Below, piece after piece: positions 1 through 8,787 of a stretch of DNA of 64,000 bases (its first letter is position 1; every line of letters starts with the position of its first letter). The position numbers were made by a program, and so were the translations under genes. Under the pieces are notes generated by a model that was not told the origin of the DNA, searched no databases, and saw only the letters and a list, made by a program, of their open reading frames with translations. This DNA is from an uncultured Erythrobacter sp. (GTDB taxonomy: Bacteria > Pseudomonadota > Alphaproteobacteria > Sphingomonadales > Sphingomonadaceae): assembly GCA_947501005.1 (NCBI GenBank), contig CANMTU010000001.1, forward strand, positions 2,380,501-2,444,500, read 5' to 3'.

Positions 1-138
1 GACCACCCTTCTCCACGCGCGCCGTGTCTGCCCGCCGCCGTGCGCAAGAAGGACGGGTTTAGCGTAGGCATCCCCCTCAGCCTCGGCTGTAAGAGAAATC
101 GCGCCTGCGCCCTCAATCGTAAAGGTTTCTCTCGCCAT
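1..138 (-). CDS. alpha/beta hydrolase, N-terminal fragment (runs off left edge)
   Basis: Reading the minus strand from the ATG at 138 gives 46 open codons to the window edge. The start is MARETFTIEGAGAISL, then a beta strand PVLLAHGGGQTRRAW. The HGGGQTR.W segment is the typical oxyanion-hole strand at the N-terminus of alpha/beta hydrolases of the epoxide-hydrolase or haloalkane-dehalogenase type. The catalytic triad lies outside the window, so the substrate cannot be judged. It diverges from the truncated comM gene on the other strand. Confidence 0.75.
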   Translation of the reverse strand, partial: MARETFTIEGAGAISLTAEAEGDAYAKPVLLAHGGGQTRRAWRRVV

Positions 139-440
139 CTCCGGATGGTAGGAAAGGCGCGCTAAATAGTAAACCGATTTAGTTTGTGGCTCTCGGCTCC
201 GTGTTGGCTGTCCTGCAGGGGCGTTTCAACGACGGCAAAAGTCTATGCCAAGAGGGGTTTCTCCAGACCATTCTCTAATGCACCGGCTTGCGATTCGGTC
301 AGCAGTCGCTGTCCGCTTAATCCGCTCAAAGATATAAAAGCTGCCTTTCCGCTTCCGGCCCAACTCCGGTCATTCCCGCCGCTCTGATCTTCGTATCCAC
401 AGGATTCATACCTCTGGGTGTAGGTATATCGAACCTGCTG
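139..440. other. gene-poor stretch between the hydrolase and the comM remnant
   Basis: I find no convincing gene here. The frame that leads into the comM remnant is open only from 321 (TAA at 318-320) and reads as unrelated sequence ending PLGVGIS, not the usual ComM sequence before the P-loop. Base composition is lower in GC than the neighbours. Motifs such as GTCCGCTT and TTTCCGCTTCC around 310-356 remind me of degenerate intergenic repeats common in sphingomonads. That is from memory and is weak. Confidence 0.4.
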
Positions 441-1310
441 ATGATCGGCCCGCCGGGCGCCGGCAAGTCGCTGCTCGCCAGCTGTCTGCCGGGGATCCTG
501 CCGCCGCTCTCGCCCGCCGAAGCGCTCGAGGTGAGCATGGTGCAGTCGGTCGCCGGGCTGCTGGAGGATGGGCGGATCAGCCGTGCCCGCCCGTTCCGCG
601 CGCCCCACCATTCGGCCAGCATGGCGGCGCTGACCGGCGGCGGATTGAAGGTCAAGCCGGGCGAGGTCAGCCTGGCGCATCTCGGCGTCCTGTTCCTCGA
701 CGAGCTTCCCGAATTCCAGCGCGCCGTGCTCGATTCGCTGCGTCAGCCGCTCGAGACGAACAAGGTCGATGTCGCGCGGGCCAACGCCCATGTCAGCTTT
801 CCGGCCAACGTCCAGCTGGTCGCGGCGATGAATCCGTGCCGTTGCGGCCATCTCGGCGATGCGGCGCTGGCATGCAGCCGCGCGCCCAAATGTGCCGCCG
901 ACTATCAAAGCAAGGTGTCCGGCCCGCTGCTCGACCGGATCGATTTGCATGTCGAGGTCGATCCGGTCAGCGCCGCCGACCTCGCTTTGCCGCCGCCAGC
1001 CGAGGGCAGCGCGCAAGTTCGCGCCCGGGTCGCCAATGCGCGCGCGGTGCAGACCGGGCGGGTCGGGGCGAGCGGCGCACGCACCAATGCCGAACTCGAC
1101 GGAGAAGCGCTCGAAACCTACGCCGGTCCCGACGAGGCGGGGCGGGCGCTGCTGATGCAGGCGGCAGGCGCGATGCGGCTCTCGGCCCGCGGCTATACGC
1201 GCACCTTGCGGGTCGCGCGCACCATCGCCGACCTCGCGGGCGCCGAGGCGGTAGGCCGTATTCACGTGGCCGAGGCCCTGAGCTACAGACGCCAGCCGCC
1301 CCGCGCTTGA
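441..1310 (+). pseudogene. comM: comM/YifB-type Mg-chelatase-like AAA ATPase, 5'-truncated
   Basis: The 289 residues match the C-terminal part of YifB/ComM, a hexameric helicase-like ATPase that helps branch migration during natural transformation. Walker A (GPPGAGKS) lies at residues 3-10, the Walker B segment is VLFLDELPEF, the MNPCRCG motif is followed by two more cysteines, and the GPLLDRIDLH segment is intact. Full-length members have about 500 residues, with a LonC-like domain of about 200 residues before the P-loop. Here that half is absent: upstream of ATG 441 the frame is unrelated and closes at 318. The ATPase part has no internal stop, so a short protein starting at 441 is possible. 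I favour a decaying remnant. Confidence 0.8.
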
Positions 1311-1348
1311 GATTGCCGGCGCGGCGCCGGAAAAGAGGGGGAGCCGCG

Positions 1349-1765
1349 TTGGCACGTTCGCTTGTAATATCAGGGGCGGTGCTGTTTTTGCTGGGACTGT
1401 TGCAGGGCGGCGTCGTCCAGCTGCATCTCAATCCGCGCATGGCCCTCTCCGCCCATCTGACCGCCGTGCAGAGCGGCACCGCGCTGATGGTGGCGGGCGC
1501 CGTCTGGCCGCTCGTCAACCTCGGGCCGCGATGGCAGGCCGCGACCCGGCTGGCCCTCGCGCTATCGATGTTCGGCCTGTGGCTTGCGCTCACCCTCGCG
1601 GCGCTGACCGGCGCGAACGAAGAACTTCCCATGGCCGGCGCCGGTTACGGCGCGGAGGAGACGGCCGAGCGCATGGTGACGCTGCTGGTCGGTCTGTCGA
1701 GCATCCTGATGATTGCCGGCTGGTCGCTGTTCGTCATCGGTCTCGTCCGCCGGCCGCGTCGATAA
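1349..1765 (+). CDS. small four-helix membrane protein, hydroxylaminobenzene mutase-like
   Basis: A 138-residue protein with four hydrophobic segments. It carries NPRMALSAHL near residue 28 and PMAGAGYG near residue 95, both of which I recognise from HabB-type hydroxylaminobenzene mutases and related uncharacterised membrane proteins. I chose the TTG at 1349 because a purine-rich site (GAGGGGGAG) ends a few bases before it and the first residues lead straight into the first helix. Longer frames upstream run through the comM remnant. The family match is good. Mutase activity on aromatic hydroxylamines is not shown. Confidence 0.7.
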   Translation: MARSLVISGAVLFLLGLLQGGVVQLHLNPRMALSAHLTAVQSGTALMVAGAVWPLVNLGPRWQAATRLALALSMFGLWLALTLAALTGANEELPMAGAGYGAEETAERMVTLLVGLSSILMIAGWSLFVIGLVRRPRR

Positions 1766-1780
1766 CCGCCGCGCGGCTTG

Positions 1781-2404
1781 CTAGAGGTCGAAGCTGCCCT
1801 TCAACCCGTCGATCACATATTGCGCCGCCAGCGCCGCCAGCAGCACGCCGAGCACGCGGGTGATCGCCGCTTCCACCTGATCGCCGAACAGGCGCATGAT
1901 CGGCCCCGCGGCGATCAGGGCGAGCATGGTGATCACCAGCACGCTCGACAGCGCGCCGAGAACCATGATCTTGCCGTTCAGCCCCTGGGCTTCGTTCATC
2001 AGCAGCATGATCGCGGCGATGGCGCCCGGCCCGGCCAGCATCGGGATCGCCATCGGAAAGACCGAGACATCCTCGACCTCGGGCGTGGCAGCCACCCGCT
2101 CGGCGCGTTCCTCGCGCCGCTGGGTGCGCTTTTCGAAAACCATCTCGAACGCGATCCAGAAAAGCATGAGGCCGCCCGCAATGCGGAAGCTGTCGAGCTC
2201 GATATGCAAGGCGCCCAGTAATTCCTCGCCGAACAGTGCGAACACCAGCAGGATGGCCGCCGCGATCAGGGTGGCGCGGATGGCCATGTTGCGCCGCTGC
2301 GCCGCATCCGCCCCCTTGGTCAGCCCGGCATAGATCGGGGCGCAGCCGGGCGGATCGATCACCACGAACAGGGTGATGAAGGCGGAGAGGAACAGTTGCG
2401 ACAT
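1781..2404 (-). CDS. MarC family integral membrane protein
   Basis: 207 residues with about six transmembrane segments. The N-terminal FVVIDPPGCAPIY and the central MAIPMLAGPGAIAAIM are hallmark motifs of the MarC/UPF0056 family. A charged loop (residues about 90-113) separates the two three-helix halves. The family is widespread but its transport substrate is unknown; the old link to multiple antibiotic resistance in E. coli was not upheld. It lies 6 bases downstream of the lipoprotein gene on the same strand, so the two are probably co-transcribed. Confidence 0.88.
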   Translation of the reverse strand: MSQLFLSAFITLFVVIDPPGCAPIYAGLTKGADAAQRRNMAIRATLIAAAILLVFALFGEELLGALHIELDSFRIAGGLMLFWIAFEMVFEKRTQRREERAERVAATPEVEDVSVFPMAIPMLAGPGAIAAIMLLMNEAQGLNGKIMVLGALSSVLVITMLALIAAGPIMRLFGDQVEAAITRVLGVLLAALAAQYVIDGLKGSFDL

Positions 2405-2410
2405 GCGGCC

Positions 2411-3142
2411 TCAGTTCGACGGTGCGGAAAGGTCGCCCGTCAGGACCTGCGTCAACGTGCCGTCCTTCATGATGTACAGCCCCCAGTGGCGGTCCATGTC
2501 CGTTTCGGCGAACATGTTGAGGTACAGCGTGTTGTCGCGTGAGGAGTTGTCGTAGAACTGCCCGGCCCCCTTCATCCGGTCGTCGCGCGCGGAAACGTTG
2601 GCGGCCTGCACTGCCAGGCTCGGCTCCTCGGTTCCGGTCGCGCAGTCGGCAACCTCGGTCTGCACCATGTCGGGCGCGACCAGCGGCTGCGGCGTCGCAT
2701 CGGCCTGGGTCTGCACCCATTTGTAGCCGCCATCCTCCTGCCGCCGCCAGACGGTGAGATACTTGCCGTTGCGGCTCTGCCCGATCTGCCATGCGCCCTG
2801 CGTCACCGCCAGCGTGCCGTCGCAGCTCGACCAGACCTGGTGCGGTTGCCATTGCAGCGGCTCGGCCGGGTTCTGCTGCTGGGCGAGCCAGTCCTTAGCC
2901 TGCACCGCTTGCGGCACGAACATCACCGCATCGTCGCTCGCATACTGGCGGTATGCGGTCCACTGGCCATCGTCGCGCGCGGCGCGGGAGAAGGCGATAT
3001 CGGTCGCCACCAGCCTGCCCGGCTGGGCCAGCGTGGTGAGGTAGCGGCCCTGCCGGTCGAACGGGCTGTCGCTCGGCCCGGCACAGGCGGCAAGCGACAG
3101 GGTGGTGGCGGTCAGCAGGATGCAGGTCAGGGATTTCATCAT
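2411..3142 (-). CDS. putative lipoprotein of unknown function
   Basis: 243 residues. The N-terminus is a type II signal peptide with a lipobox (LAAC) ending at about residue 20, so the mature protein is probably anchored in the envelope. The body has repeated aromatic strands (WQPHQVWSS, GKYLTVWRRQEDGGYKWVQ), which suggests an NTF2/SnoaL-like or lipocalin-like fold, but I do not recognise a defined family. Several residues (SARDDRMKGAGQFYDNSSRDN) look like a loop region. It is the first gene of a short unit with marC. Confidence 0.7.
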   Translation of the reverse strand: MMKSLTCILLTATTLSLAACAGPSDSPFDRQGRYLTTLAQPGRLVATDIAFSRAARDDGQWTAYRQYASDDAVMFVPQAVQAKDWLAQQQNPAEPLQWQPHQVWSSCDGTLAVTQGAWQIGQSRNGKYLTVWRRQEDGGYKWVQTQADATPQPLVAPDMVQTEVADCATGTEEPSLAVQAANVSARDDRMKGAGQFYDNSSRDNTLYLNMFAETDMDRHWGLYIMKDGTLTQVLTGDLSAPSN

Positions 3143-3236
3143 TGGGTCTCCGTTCGCCCGGCCCCACCGGCGGACAGCGTTCTGATAGGGATGTAGCGCG
3201 GGAAGCCCGCTTGCGGTTCCGGCGCGGGCGATCGGA

Positions 3237-4130
3237 TTACAGCGCGACCGGCGGCTCCATCCCTTCGTTGCGGTATGCGGCGACCAGCGTGTTGCGCAAA
3301 AGCACCGCGATGGTCATCGGCCCGACCCCGCCCGGCACCGGCGTGATGGCCCCTGCCCGCGCCCGTGCCCCGGCATAGTCGACATCGCCGACCAGCCGGC
3401 CCTTTTCCTCGCCCTCGGCGGCCGGCAGGCGGTTGATGCCGACATCGATCACGGTCGCGCCGTCTTTCAGCCAGTCGGCCTTGACCATCTCGGCCCGGCC
3501 CACGGCGGCGACGACGATATCGGCCCGCCCGACGACCGCCGGCAGATCCTTCGTCCGGCTGTGGGCGATCGTGACGGTCGCATTCGCATCGAGCAGCAAT
3601 TGCGCCATCGGCTTGCCGACGATGTTGGAGCGGCCGATCACCACCGCCTCCAGACCAGACAGATCGCCCAGCCGGTCGGTCAACAGCATCATGCAGCCGA
3701 GCGGGGTGCAGGGCACGAAGCCGCTCTGCCCCACGGCCAGCCGGCCGGCATTGATGACATGGAACCCGTCCACATCCTTGTCGGGACTGATCGCGGCGAT
3801 CACCGCCTGCTCGTCGATCCCGGAAGGCAGGGGCAGTTGCACGAGGATACCGTCCACCGCGTCGTCGGCGTTCAGCCGGTCGACCAGCGCCAGCAGATCG
3901 CCTTCGCCCGTGTCGGCCGGCAGGCGATGTTCGAAGCTTTCCATGCCCGCGGCCACCGTCGCCCGGTGCTTGGAGCGGACATATACCTCGCTCGCCGGAT
4001 CCTCGCCCACCAGCACCACGGCAAGCCCGGCCTTCCGGCCGACCTCCTGCGTGAACGCCGCCGCCTGTTCGCCCACCCGCTCGCGCAGGCGCGCGGCGAA
4101 GGCTTTCCCGTCGATGATCTCGGCGCTCAT
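3237..4130 (-). CDS. folD: bifunctional 5,10-methylene-THF dehydrogenase / cyclohydrolase FolD
   Basis: 297 residues, the usual FolD length. It converts methylene-THF to formyl-THF with NADP+, supplying one-carbon units for purines and formyl-Met-tRNA. Visible signatures are the substrate-side YVRSK strand, [11 protein letters not shown], the conserved DKDVDGFH, the Rossmann segment [17 protein letters not shown] and the C-terminal [15 protein letters not shown]. The ATG overlaps the stop of yggT by 4 bases (ATGA), so the two genes are translationally coupled. Confidence 0.97.
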   Translation of the reverse strand: MSAEIIDGKAFAARLRERVGEQAAAFTQEVGRKAGLAVVLVGEDPASEVYVRSKHRATVAAGMESFEHRLPADTGEGDLLALVDRLNADDAVDGILVQLPLPSGIDEQAVIAAISPDKDVDGFHVINAGRLAVGQSGFVPCTPLGCMMLLTDRLGDLSGLEAVVIGRSNIVGKPMAQLLLDANATVTIAHSRTKDLPAVVGRADIVVAAVGRAEMVKADWLKDGATVIDVGINRLPAAEGEEKGRLVGDVDYAGARARAGAITPVPGGVGPMTIAVLLRNTLVAAYRNEGMEPPVAL

Positions 4131-4417
4131 GCGCCCCGGATGATGCTGGAGAGGACGATGAGGATGACGTTGAGCAACAGGATCAGCACGATCGGCGAGA
4201 AGTCGATCGCCCCGGTATTGGGCAGGAAGCGCCGGATCGGGCGCAACAACGGATCGAGCAGGCGATTGATGCCGTCGTAGAAGCTGGTGAGGAATTCGTT
4301 GCGGCCGACCACGTTGAACGCGAACAGCAAGCCGATCACGAACTGGATGATGATCAGCATGATCACCACGTTCACGATCATTTCCACGATTTGATAGATT
4401 GCGACGAGCGCTTGCAT
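4127..4417 (-). CDS. YggT family membrane protein
   Basis: 96 residues with two long hydrophobic segments (about 10-33 and 68-92) flanking a basic loop with [24 protein letters not shown], the YggT/Ycf19 signature. The family is linked to osmotic or ion stress and to septum or thylakoid membrane organisation, but a molecular function is not settled. It is coupled to folD by a 4-base overlap, an arrangement I regard as common in alphaproteobacteria. Confidence 0.92.
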   Translation of the reverse strand: MQALVAIYQIVEMIVNVVIMLIIIQFVIGLLFAFNVVGRNEFLTSFYDGINRLLDPLLRPIRRFLPNTGAIDFSPIVLILLLNVILIVLSSIIRGA

Positions 4418-4502
4418 GAGCCCTACCCGTTTCCGTCCTGCATGAATGAAAGTCCGAGCGTCCTACACGTGTAGCACGCCTCGCGCCAACCCCGAATGAA
4501 CG

Positions 4503-5432
4503 TCAGTCCGCCCGGATCAGCGTGCCCGCCCCGCTGGCGGTGAAGAATTCGAGCAGCATGGCATGGGGTACCCGCCCGTCGAGCACGACCGCCGCTTCGC
4601 ACCCCGCCTCGACCGCCTGCACGCAGGTTTCGAGCTTGGGGATCATCCCGCCGGTGATCGTGCCCTCGCGGCTCAGTTTCGCAATGGCCGCAGGGGTCAG
4701 GTCGGTGAGCAGTTCGCCCTGCGCATCCAGCACGCCGCTGACATCGGTCAGCAACAGCAGGCGCGCCGCCCCGATCGCGGCGGCGATCGCGCCCGCCATC
4801 GTGTCGGCATTGATGTTGTAGGTGTGGCCGTCCTCGCCCGCACCGATCGGGGCGACCACCGGGATCATGCCCGCCGCCGCCGTCGTCTCCAGCACGGTCA
4901 CGTCCACCGCGCTGGGTTCGCCGACGAAGCCGAGGTCCAGCACCTCCTCGATCGCGCTGTCCTCGCGCCGGACCGTGCGCGACAGCTTGCGCGCCATCAC
5001 CAGCCCCGCATCCTTGCCCGACAGGCCGACCGCCTTGCCCCCGGCGCTGGCGATGGAGCCGACGATCGCCTTGTTGATCGCGCCCGACAGGACCATCTCC
5101 GCGATCTCGGCGGTCGCCTTGTCGGTCACCCTGAGGCCGTCGACGAAGCGGCTCTCGATGCCGAGCTTGCCCAGCATCGCGCCGATCTGCGGCCCGCCGC
5201 CATGCACCACCACCGGGTTGATGCCGACGGCCTTCAACAGCACCACGTCCTCGGCGAATTCGCGTGCTGCCTGATCGTCGCCCATGGCGTTGCCGCCGTA
5301 TTTCACCACGAAAGTGCGCCCGGCATAGCGCTGGAAGTAAGGCAGCGCCTCGATCAGCGTTTCCGCTTTGGCATGAATATCGGGGGCATGAATGTCGGGG
5401 GCATGGATATCGGGGGGCGAGCCGGTGGTCAT
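4503..5432 (-). CDS. argB: acetylglutamate kinase
   Basis: 309 residues of the amino-acid kinase family; it phosphorylates N-acetyl-L-glutamate in the second step of arginine synthesis. The core signatures are [44 protein letters not shown] and [12 protein letters not shown]. The ATG at 5432 is followed by an N-terminal tail that contains PDIHA three times, encoded by an exact triple 15-base repeat. This tail precedes the normal core start ([13 protein letters not shown]) and is probably not needed for catalysis. An alternative start within the repeat is possible. Confidence 0.97.
   Translation of the reverse strand: MTTGSPPDIHAPDIHAPDIHAKAETLIEALPYFQRYAGRTFVVKYGGNAMGDDQAAREFAEDVVLLKAVGINPVVVHGGGPQIGAMLGKLGIESRFVDGLRVTDKATAEIAEMVLSGAINKAIVGSIASAGGKAVGLSGKDAGLVMARKLSRTVRREDSAIEEVLDLGFVGEPSAVDVTVLETTAAAGMIPVVAPIGAGEDGHTYNINADTMAGAIAAAIGAARLLLLTDVSGVLDAQGELLTDLTPAAIAKLSREGTITGGMIPKLETCVQAVEAGCEAAVVLDGRVPHAMLLEFFTASGAGTLIRAD
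5371..5415 (-). repeat. three tandem 15-bp units in the 5' end of argB
   Basis: The plus strand shows three consecutive units of the form GCATGRATRTCGGGG at 5371-5385, 5386-5400 and 5401-5415, differing by single A/G changes. Each encodes PDIHA in the ArgB tail. The period is a multiple of three, so copy-number change would keep the frame. Confidence 0.95.
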
Positions 5433-5538
5433 GAGGCAAGGGCTTTCGTTACGATCCGCGCCGCCCTAGCGCGCAGGTGCGGGCCTTTCCAGCGCGCCGT
5501 GCGTTATCCCTGCCGGACGGGCCTGATGGAGAGCCGAC

Positions 5539-5676
5539 ATGACCGAGAAAAAGGGCAAGGGCAGCGATACCGCGCAGAAGGCGAATGCCAAGGCCGCGAA
5601 GGACGGCGAGGACAATCCCCGCAAGTCGAGCGCCGCGCAGGCGGAACTGGGCAAGAAGGGCGGCATGAAAAGCTAG
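5539..5676 (+). CDS. 45-residue lysine/alanine-rich small protein
   Basis: A short frame from ATG 5539 to TAG 5676, with a GATGGAGAG ribosome site a few bases before the start. The product is highly charged and lacks a hydrophobic core: it begins MTEKKGKGSDTAQKAN and ends LGKKGGMKS. It resembles disordered hydrophilin-like or nucleic-acid-binding small proteins. I do not recognise a family. It lies alone between argB and a DUF1294 gene on the opposite strand. The composition and ribosome site support a real gene, but there is no homology evidence. Confidence 0.55.
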   Translation: MTEKKGKGSDTAQKANAKAAKDGEDNPRKSSAAQAELGKKGGMKS

Positions 5677-5712
5677 CGCCCCGGCGCGGGATTTCGCAGG
5701 TCGCGGCGCCTC

Positions 5713-6078
5713 TCAATTCTCGAACGCGCCGGGATAGTCGGAGGCAGCGAACGAAGGCGGCTCGGCCTGCGGGTCTCGCGGCACGAAGAGGTCGAGCACA
5801 CCGAACAGGTACAGCCCGCCCAGCCCGAGCTGGAACGCGCCGATCAGGTGCAGTCCCTGCGTAAAAGCCTTCTTGCGCGTCTTGTGCCGGAAGGCCGCCC
5901 GCCCGGCATAGGCACCGGGCAGACCGCCGAACAGGGCGAGCGAGTGCAGCGTGCTTTCCCTGATCCGCCATGCGCCGGCCTCCGCCCGCGCCTTGTCCAG
6001 CCCGAAGGCGGCGAAGGCAGCGAAGTTAATCGCGATCAGGTAGTATATGACGAGTTCGAGCGGCTGCATCGGGCACAC
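5713..6078 (-). CDS. DUF1294 family membrane protein
   Basis: 121 residues. The first helix (about 6-26) is followed by FGLDKARAEAGAWRIRESTLHSLALFGGLPGAYAGRAAFRHKTRK, the conserved core of DUF1294. In other proteins this domain is often attached to a cold-shock domain; here it stands alone. A second ATG three codons in (6069) is an equally good start. The role is unknown. Confidence 0.85.
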   Translation of the reverse strand: MCPMQPLELVIYYLIAINFAAFAAFGLDKARAEAGAWRIRESTLHSLALFGGLPGAYAGRAAFRHKTRKKAFTQGLHLIGAFQLGLGGLYLFGVLDLFVPRDPQAEPPSFAASDYPGAFEN

Positions 6079-6169
6079 GACCGGTTGTGACGGACCGCCT
6101 CCCCTAGCGCGAAAAGGTTAAACCCGCACTACCCCCGCCCTCGCCAGGCCGACACACCAAGCGGACACG

Positions 6170-6199
6170 AAAAGGGGCGCCGGATCGCCCGGCGCCCCC
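6170..6199 (-). terminator. rho-independent terminator after the PRC-barrel gene
   Basis: GGGGCGCCGG (6174-6183) pairs with CCGGCGCCCC (6189-6198) around a five-base loop. On the minus strand the stem is followed by a short T run and lies about 25 bases after the stop at 6223. Confidence 0.8.
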
Positions 6200-6222
6200 T
6201 TCGCTTGCGCTTGTCGGCAGGA

Positions 6223-6549
6223 TCAGGTCCGCCGGCGGTGGACCTTGGTGTAGCTTGCCGGGGAAGCGCCCGCCGTGTCGCGATAGACGACATGGTCGGC
6301 GGCGATGTCGATGTTCTCGACCGCGACCATGCGCCCGTCGGTCAGGCGGACGGCGAGGACGTGTTCGCCCTCCTTGTCGACCAGCATGTCGTCGATCTTG
6401 CCGTAATCCTCTCCGCTGGCGGAGCGGACGGGATAGCCGCGAATGTCCTGCTCCTCATTGACGAGCTGCCAGTCGGACAGGCTTTCCAGCTTGCCGAAGC
6501 GATCGCTGTCGTGAAGCGGGTCGTTGGTGTGATGATCGTGATGGGTCAT
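6223..6549 (-). CDS. PRC-barrel domain protein
   Basis: 108 residues. After a His/Asp-rich start (MTHHDHHTND) the core runs DIRGYPVRSASGEDYGKIDDMLVDKEGEHVLAVRL, the PRC-barrel fold found in photosynthetic reaction centre H subunits, RimM and many stand-alone bacterial proteins. No other domain is present. It lies 12 bases downstream of the membrane protein at 6562, so the two form one unit ended by the terminator at 6170. Stand-alone PRC-barrel proteins are often stress-induced, but the role here is not known. Confidence 0.88.
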   Translation of the reverse strand: MTHHDHHTNDPLHDSDRFGKLESLSDWQLVNEEQDIRGYPVRSASGEDYGKIDDMLVDKEGEHVLAVRLTDGRMVAVENIDIAADHVVYRDTAGASPASYTKVHRRRT

Positions 6550-6561
6550 GATGGATCCTCT

Positions 6562-7083
6562 TCAGTTTACGACGTTGACGCTGGATGCGCGGATCTTGAT
6601 CTGCGCGTTCTCGCTCACCTCGCGGCTGACCGATGCGGGGACGTCGCCTTCGTAGTTCTCGACCGTCCCTTCGATCGAGACGCGCGAGCCGGGATCGACG
6701 TCGACCTGACCTTCGATGGGCGTATCGGGGGTGGGATATTCGTCGAACATCACCAGCGTCTGGTTCGCGCCTTCGCCGATGGTGAAGCCTTCGTCACCCA
6801 CCACCTGGTTGACGGGCACGTTATCGAGCCGGACTTCGCGCCCGACCAGCGCGGCGCCGCCGGACAGGGCGGAAAGCGCGGTGATGGCCCCTGCATCGGC
6901 GCCTGCAGCCGGTTCGACGGCGGCCGTCTCGGCTACGACCGGTTCGTTATCGGCTGCGACGTATTGCGCCTCGTCGTCGTTCGAGGCGAACAGCCACCAG
7001 AGCAGGGCGATGATGCCCAGGATCAGCAGCAGCCACCAGATCCAGCTGGTGGAGGATTTCTTCTCGACGGGAATGTTTGCCAT
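6562..7083 (-). CDS. single-pass membrane protein with a beta-rich domain, unknown function
   Basis: 173 residues from ATG 7083, chosen because GAGGAA precedes it at good spacing and the next residues lead to a Trp-rich helix (WIWWLLLILGIIALLWWLF). After an acidic Ala-rich linker the C-terminal half holds strands such as VGREVRLDNVPVNQVV, RVSIEGTVENYEG and AQIKIRASSVNVV, compatible with an OB-like barrel. The topology predicts this part outside the membrane. I do not recognise the family. It is the first gene of a unit with the PRC-barrel gene. Confidence 0.7.
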   Translation of the reverse strand: MANIPVEKKSSTSWIWWLLLILGIIALLWWLFASNDDEAQYVAADNEPVVAETAAVEPAAGADAGAITALSALSGGAALVGREVRLDNVPVNQVVGDEGFTIGEGANQTLVMFDEYPTPDTPIEGQVDVDPGSRVSIEGTVENYEGDVPASVSREVSENAQIKIRASSVNVVN

Positions 7084-7582
7084 ATCGGTTCCTCGTGACG
7101 GAAGCCGGCCCGCCGCCCTGTACGGCGGGTCCCGGCGACCAATGGTTAACCAGTGATCGCCGGAAGGCATCGTTCCGAGAAGTATGGTTTATCGTTGGGA
7201 TTGAGGGGGAAGGGATCAGAAGCAGAAGCAGAGAGCCGCAGAAACGCCCTTCCGCGTTTAGCGTAGAGAGCACGACACTCGCACAAGCCCATTCGACAAC
7301 AAGCCGACCGCTTGCCCGAAAGCACGCGGAGCGAAGAACCATTGCTTACTACCAACCCTCGGATGGGGTTGACGAAAGCGGAAACGCGGGGCCGAATAAA
7401 CTGCCAGGACCCAAATCATGAAGACGACCTAAGAGTGATTTGTCCGCGAGGCCCGGGTTAGTTTTTCCAAAAGCCAGCTTCTGCTTTTCCAAGGTAGCAG
7501 TGGCTGAGAAATTTTCTGAAATAGCCTGCCGAGGCGCGTTGCCGGACTCGGCTGAAGCTATCCCATTGTCATCAACCTTGCC
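7084..7582. other. 499-bp gene-free stretch between a membrane protein gene and nrdB
   Basis: No frame here looks like a gene. Composition drops in GC compared with the neighbours. There is a short AGAAGC-type reiteration near 7218-7230 and a small AGAAAnnTTTCT-like palindrome near 7510-7526, but no clear terminator after nrdB. On the minus strand a GGAAC near 7173-7177 is followed only after 20 bases by GGTT, too far for an EcfG promoter. Confidence 0.5.
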
Positions 7583-8632
7583 CTACTCCGCAGCCTCAAC
7601 ATCCCCGAACAGTCCCGGCCCTTCGACCTCTGCCACTTCCTCGTTCGCGGGCTTGGCGTTGCGGCGCTTGTCGAAGCTCGACCAGACGGTGTTCCAGTCG
7701 CCCTTGGTCGCGCCCTTGGAGTATTCGGTGGCGCGCTGTTCGAAGAAGTTGGCATGCTCCACGCCGTTGAGCAGCGGGGCGAGCCAGGGCAGCGGGTGGT
7801 CGTCGATCATGTAGAGCGGCTGGAAGCCGAGCTGGCCCAGCCGCCAGTCGGCAATGTAGCGGATGTATTTCTTGATGTCCTTGGGCGTCATCCCGCTCAC
7901 CGGACCCATCTCGAAGGCGAGGTCGATGAAGTTGTCCTCCAGCCGCACCGTCTTCTGGCAGATGTCGATGATGTCTTCCTTGACCGCCTTGGTGAGGCAG
8001 TCGCGCTCGCGCACGAATTCGTGGAACATGCGGATGATGCCCTCGCAATGCAGCGATTCGTCGCGCACCGACCAGCTGACGATCTGGCCCATGCCCTTCA
8101 TCTTGTTGAAGCGCGGAAAGTTCATCAGCATCGCGAAGCTGGCGAACAGCTGCATGCCTTCGGTGAACGCCCCGAACATGGCGAGCGTGCGGGCGATGTC
8201 CTCGTCGCTGTCGACGCCGAACTGCTGCATGTAATTGTGCTTCTCCGCCATCTCCTCATATTCGAGGAAGGCCGAGTATTCGCTTTCCGGCATGCCGATC
8301 GTGTCGAGCAGGTGCGAATAGGCGGCGATGTGCACCGTCTCCATGTTGGAGAAGGAGGTCAGCATCATCTTGACCTCGGTCGGCTTGAACACGCGGCCGT
8401 ATTTCTCGTGGTAGCAATCCTGCACCTCGATGTCGGCCTGGGTGAAGAAGCGGAAGATCTGCGTGAGGAGGTTGCGCTCATGCTCGGACAGCTTCTGCGC
8501 CCAGTCGCGGCAATCCTCGCCCAGCGGCACTTCCTCGGGCAGCCAGTGGACCTGCTGCTGCCGTTTCCAGAACTCGTAGGCCCACGGATATTCGAACGGC
8601 TTGTAGGTCTTGCGGGCTTCGAGCAACGACAT
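7583..8632 (-). CDS. nrdB: class I ribonucleotide reductase, small (beta) subunit
   Basis: 349 residues, a normal R2 length. It houses the di-metal site that generates the radical passed to NrdA during NDP reduction. Visible ligand segments include METVHIAAYSH (Glu and His ligands plus the radical-site Tyr kept as in class Ia enzymes) and SWSVRDESLHCEG (second Glu/His pair). The C-terminal acidic tail (EEVAEVEGPGLFGDVEAAE) is the usual NrdA-docking tail. It is not in an operon with nrdA, which lies 1.4 kb away on the same strand beyond three small genes. Confidence 0.97.
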   Translation of the reverse strand: MSLLEARKTYKPFEYPWAYEFWKRQQQVHWLPEEVPLGEDCRDWAQKLSEHERNLLTQIFRFFTQADIEVQDCYHEKYGRVFKPTEVKMMLTSFSNMETVHIAAYSHLLDTIGMPESEYSAFLEYEEMAEKHNYMQQFGVDSDEDIARTLAMFGAFTEGMQLFASFAMLMNFPRFNKMKGMGQIVSWSVRDESLHCEGIIRMFHEFVRERDCLTKAVKEDIIDICQKTVRLEDNFIDLAFEMGPVSGMTPKDIKKYIRYIADWRLGQLGFQPLYMIDDHPLPWLAPLLNGVEHANFFEQRATEYSKGATKGDWNTVWSSFDKRRNAKPANEEVAEVEGPGLFGDVEAAE

Positions 8633-8733
8633 CTTGTGTATCTCCGGTTTGGCGCGAACGACTCATATAGGGAACGGGGGCAGGAAAACGAAGGCGGAAC
8701 ACGGTGATTCGGCGGGGATAAGCGGTGGATGCA

Positions 8734-8759
8734 GGAACGCGATGTGCGCGCCGTCCGTA
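8734..8759 (+). promoter_or_regulatory. EcfG-type (general stress sigma factor) promoter, near match
   Basis: GGAAC at 8734-8738, 17 bases, then CGTA at 8756-8759. The alphaproteobacterial EcfG consensus is GGAAC-N16/17-CGTT. The gene start at 8788 lies about 20 bases after the likely transcription start. Confidence 0.5.
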
Positions 8760-8787
8760 TCCTTTCCACACACAACGGAGAACGATC

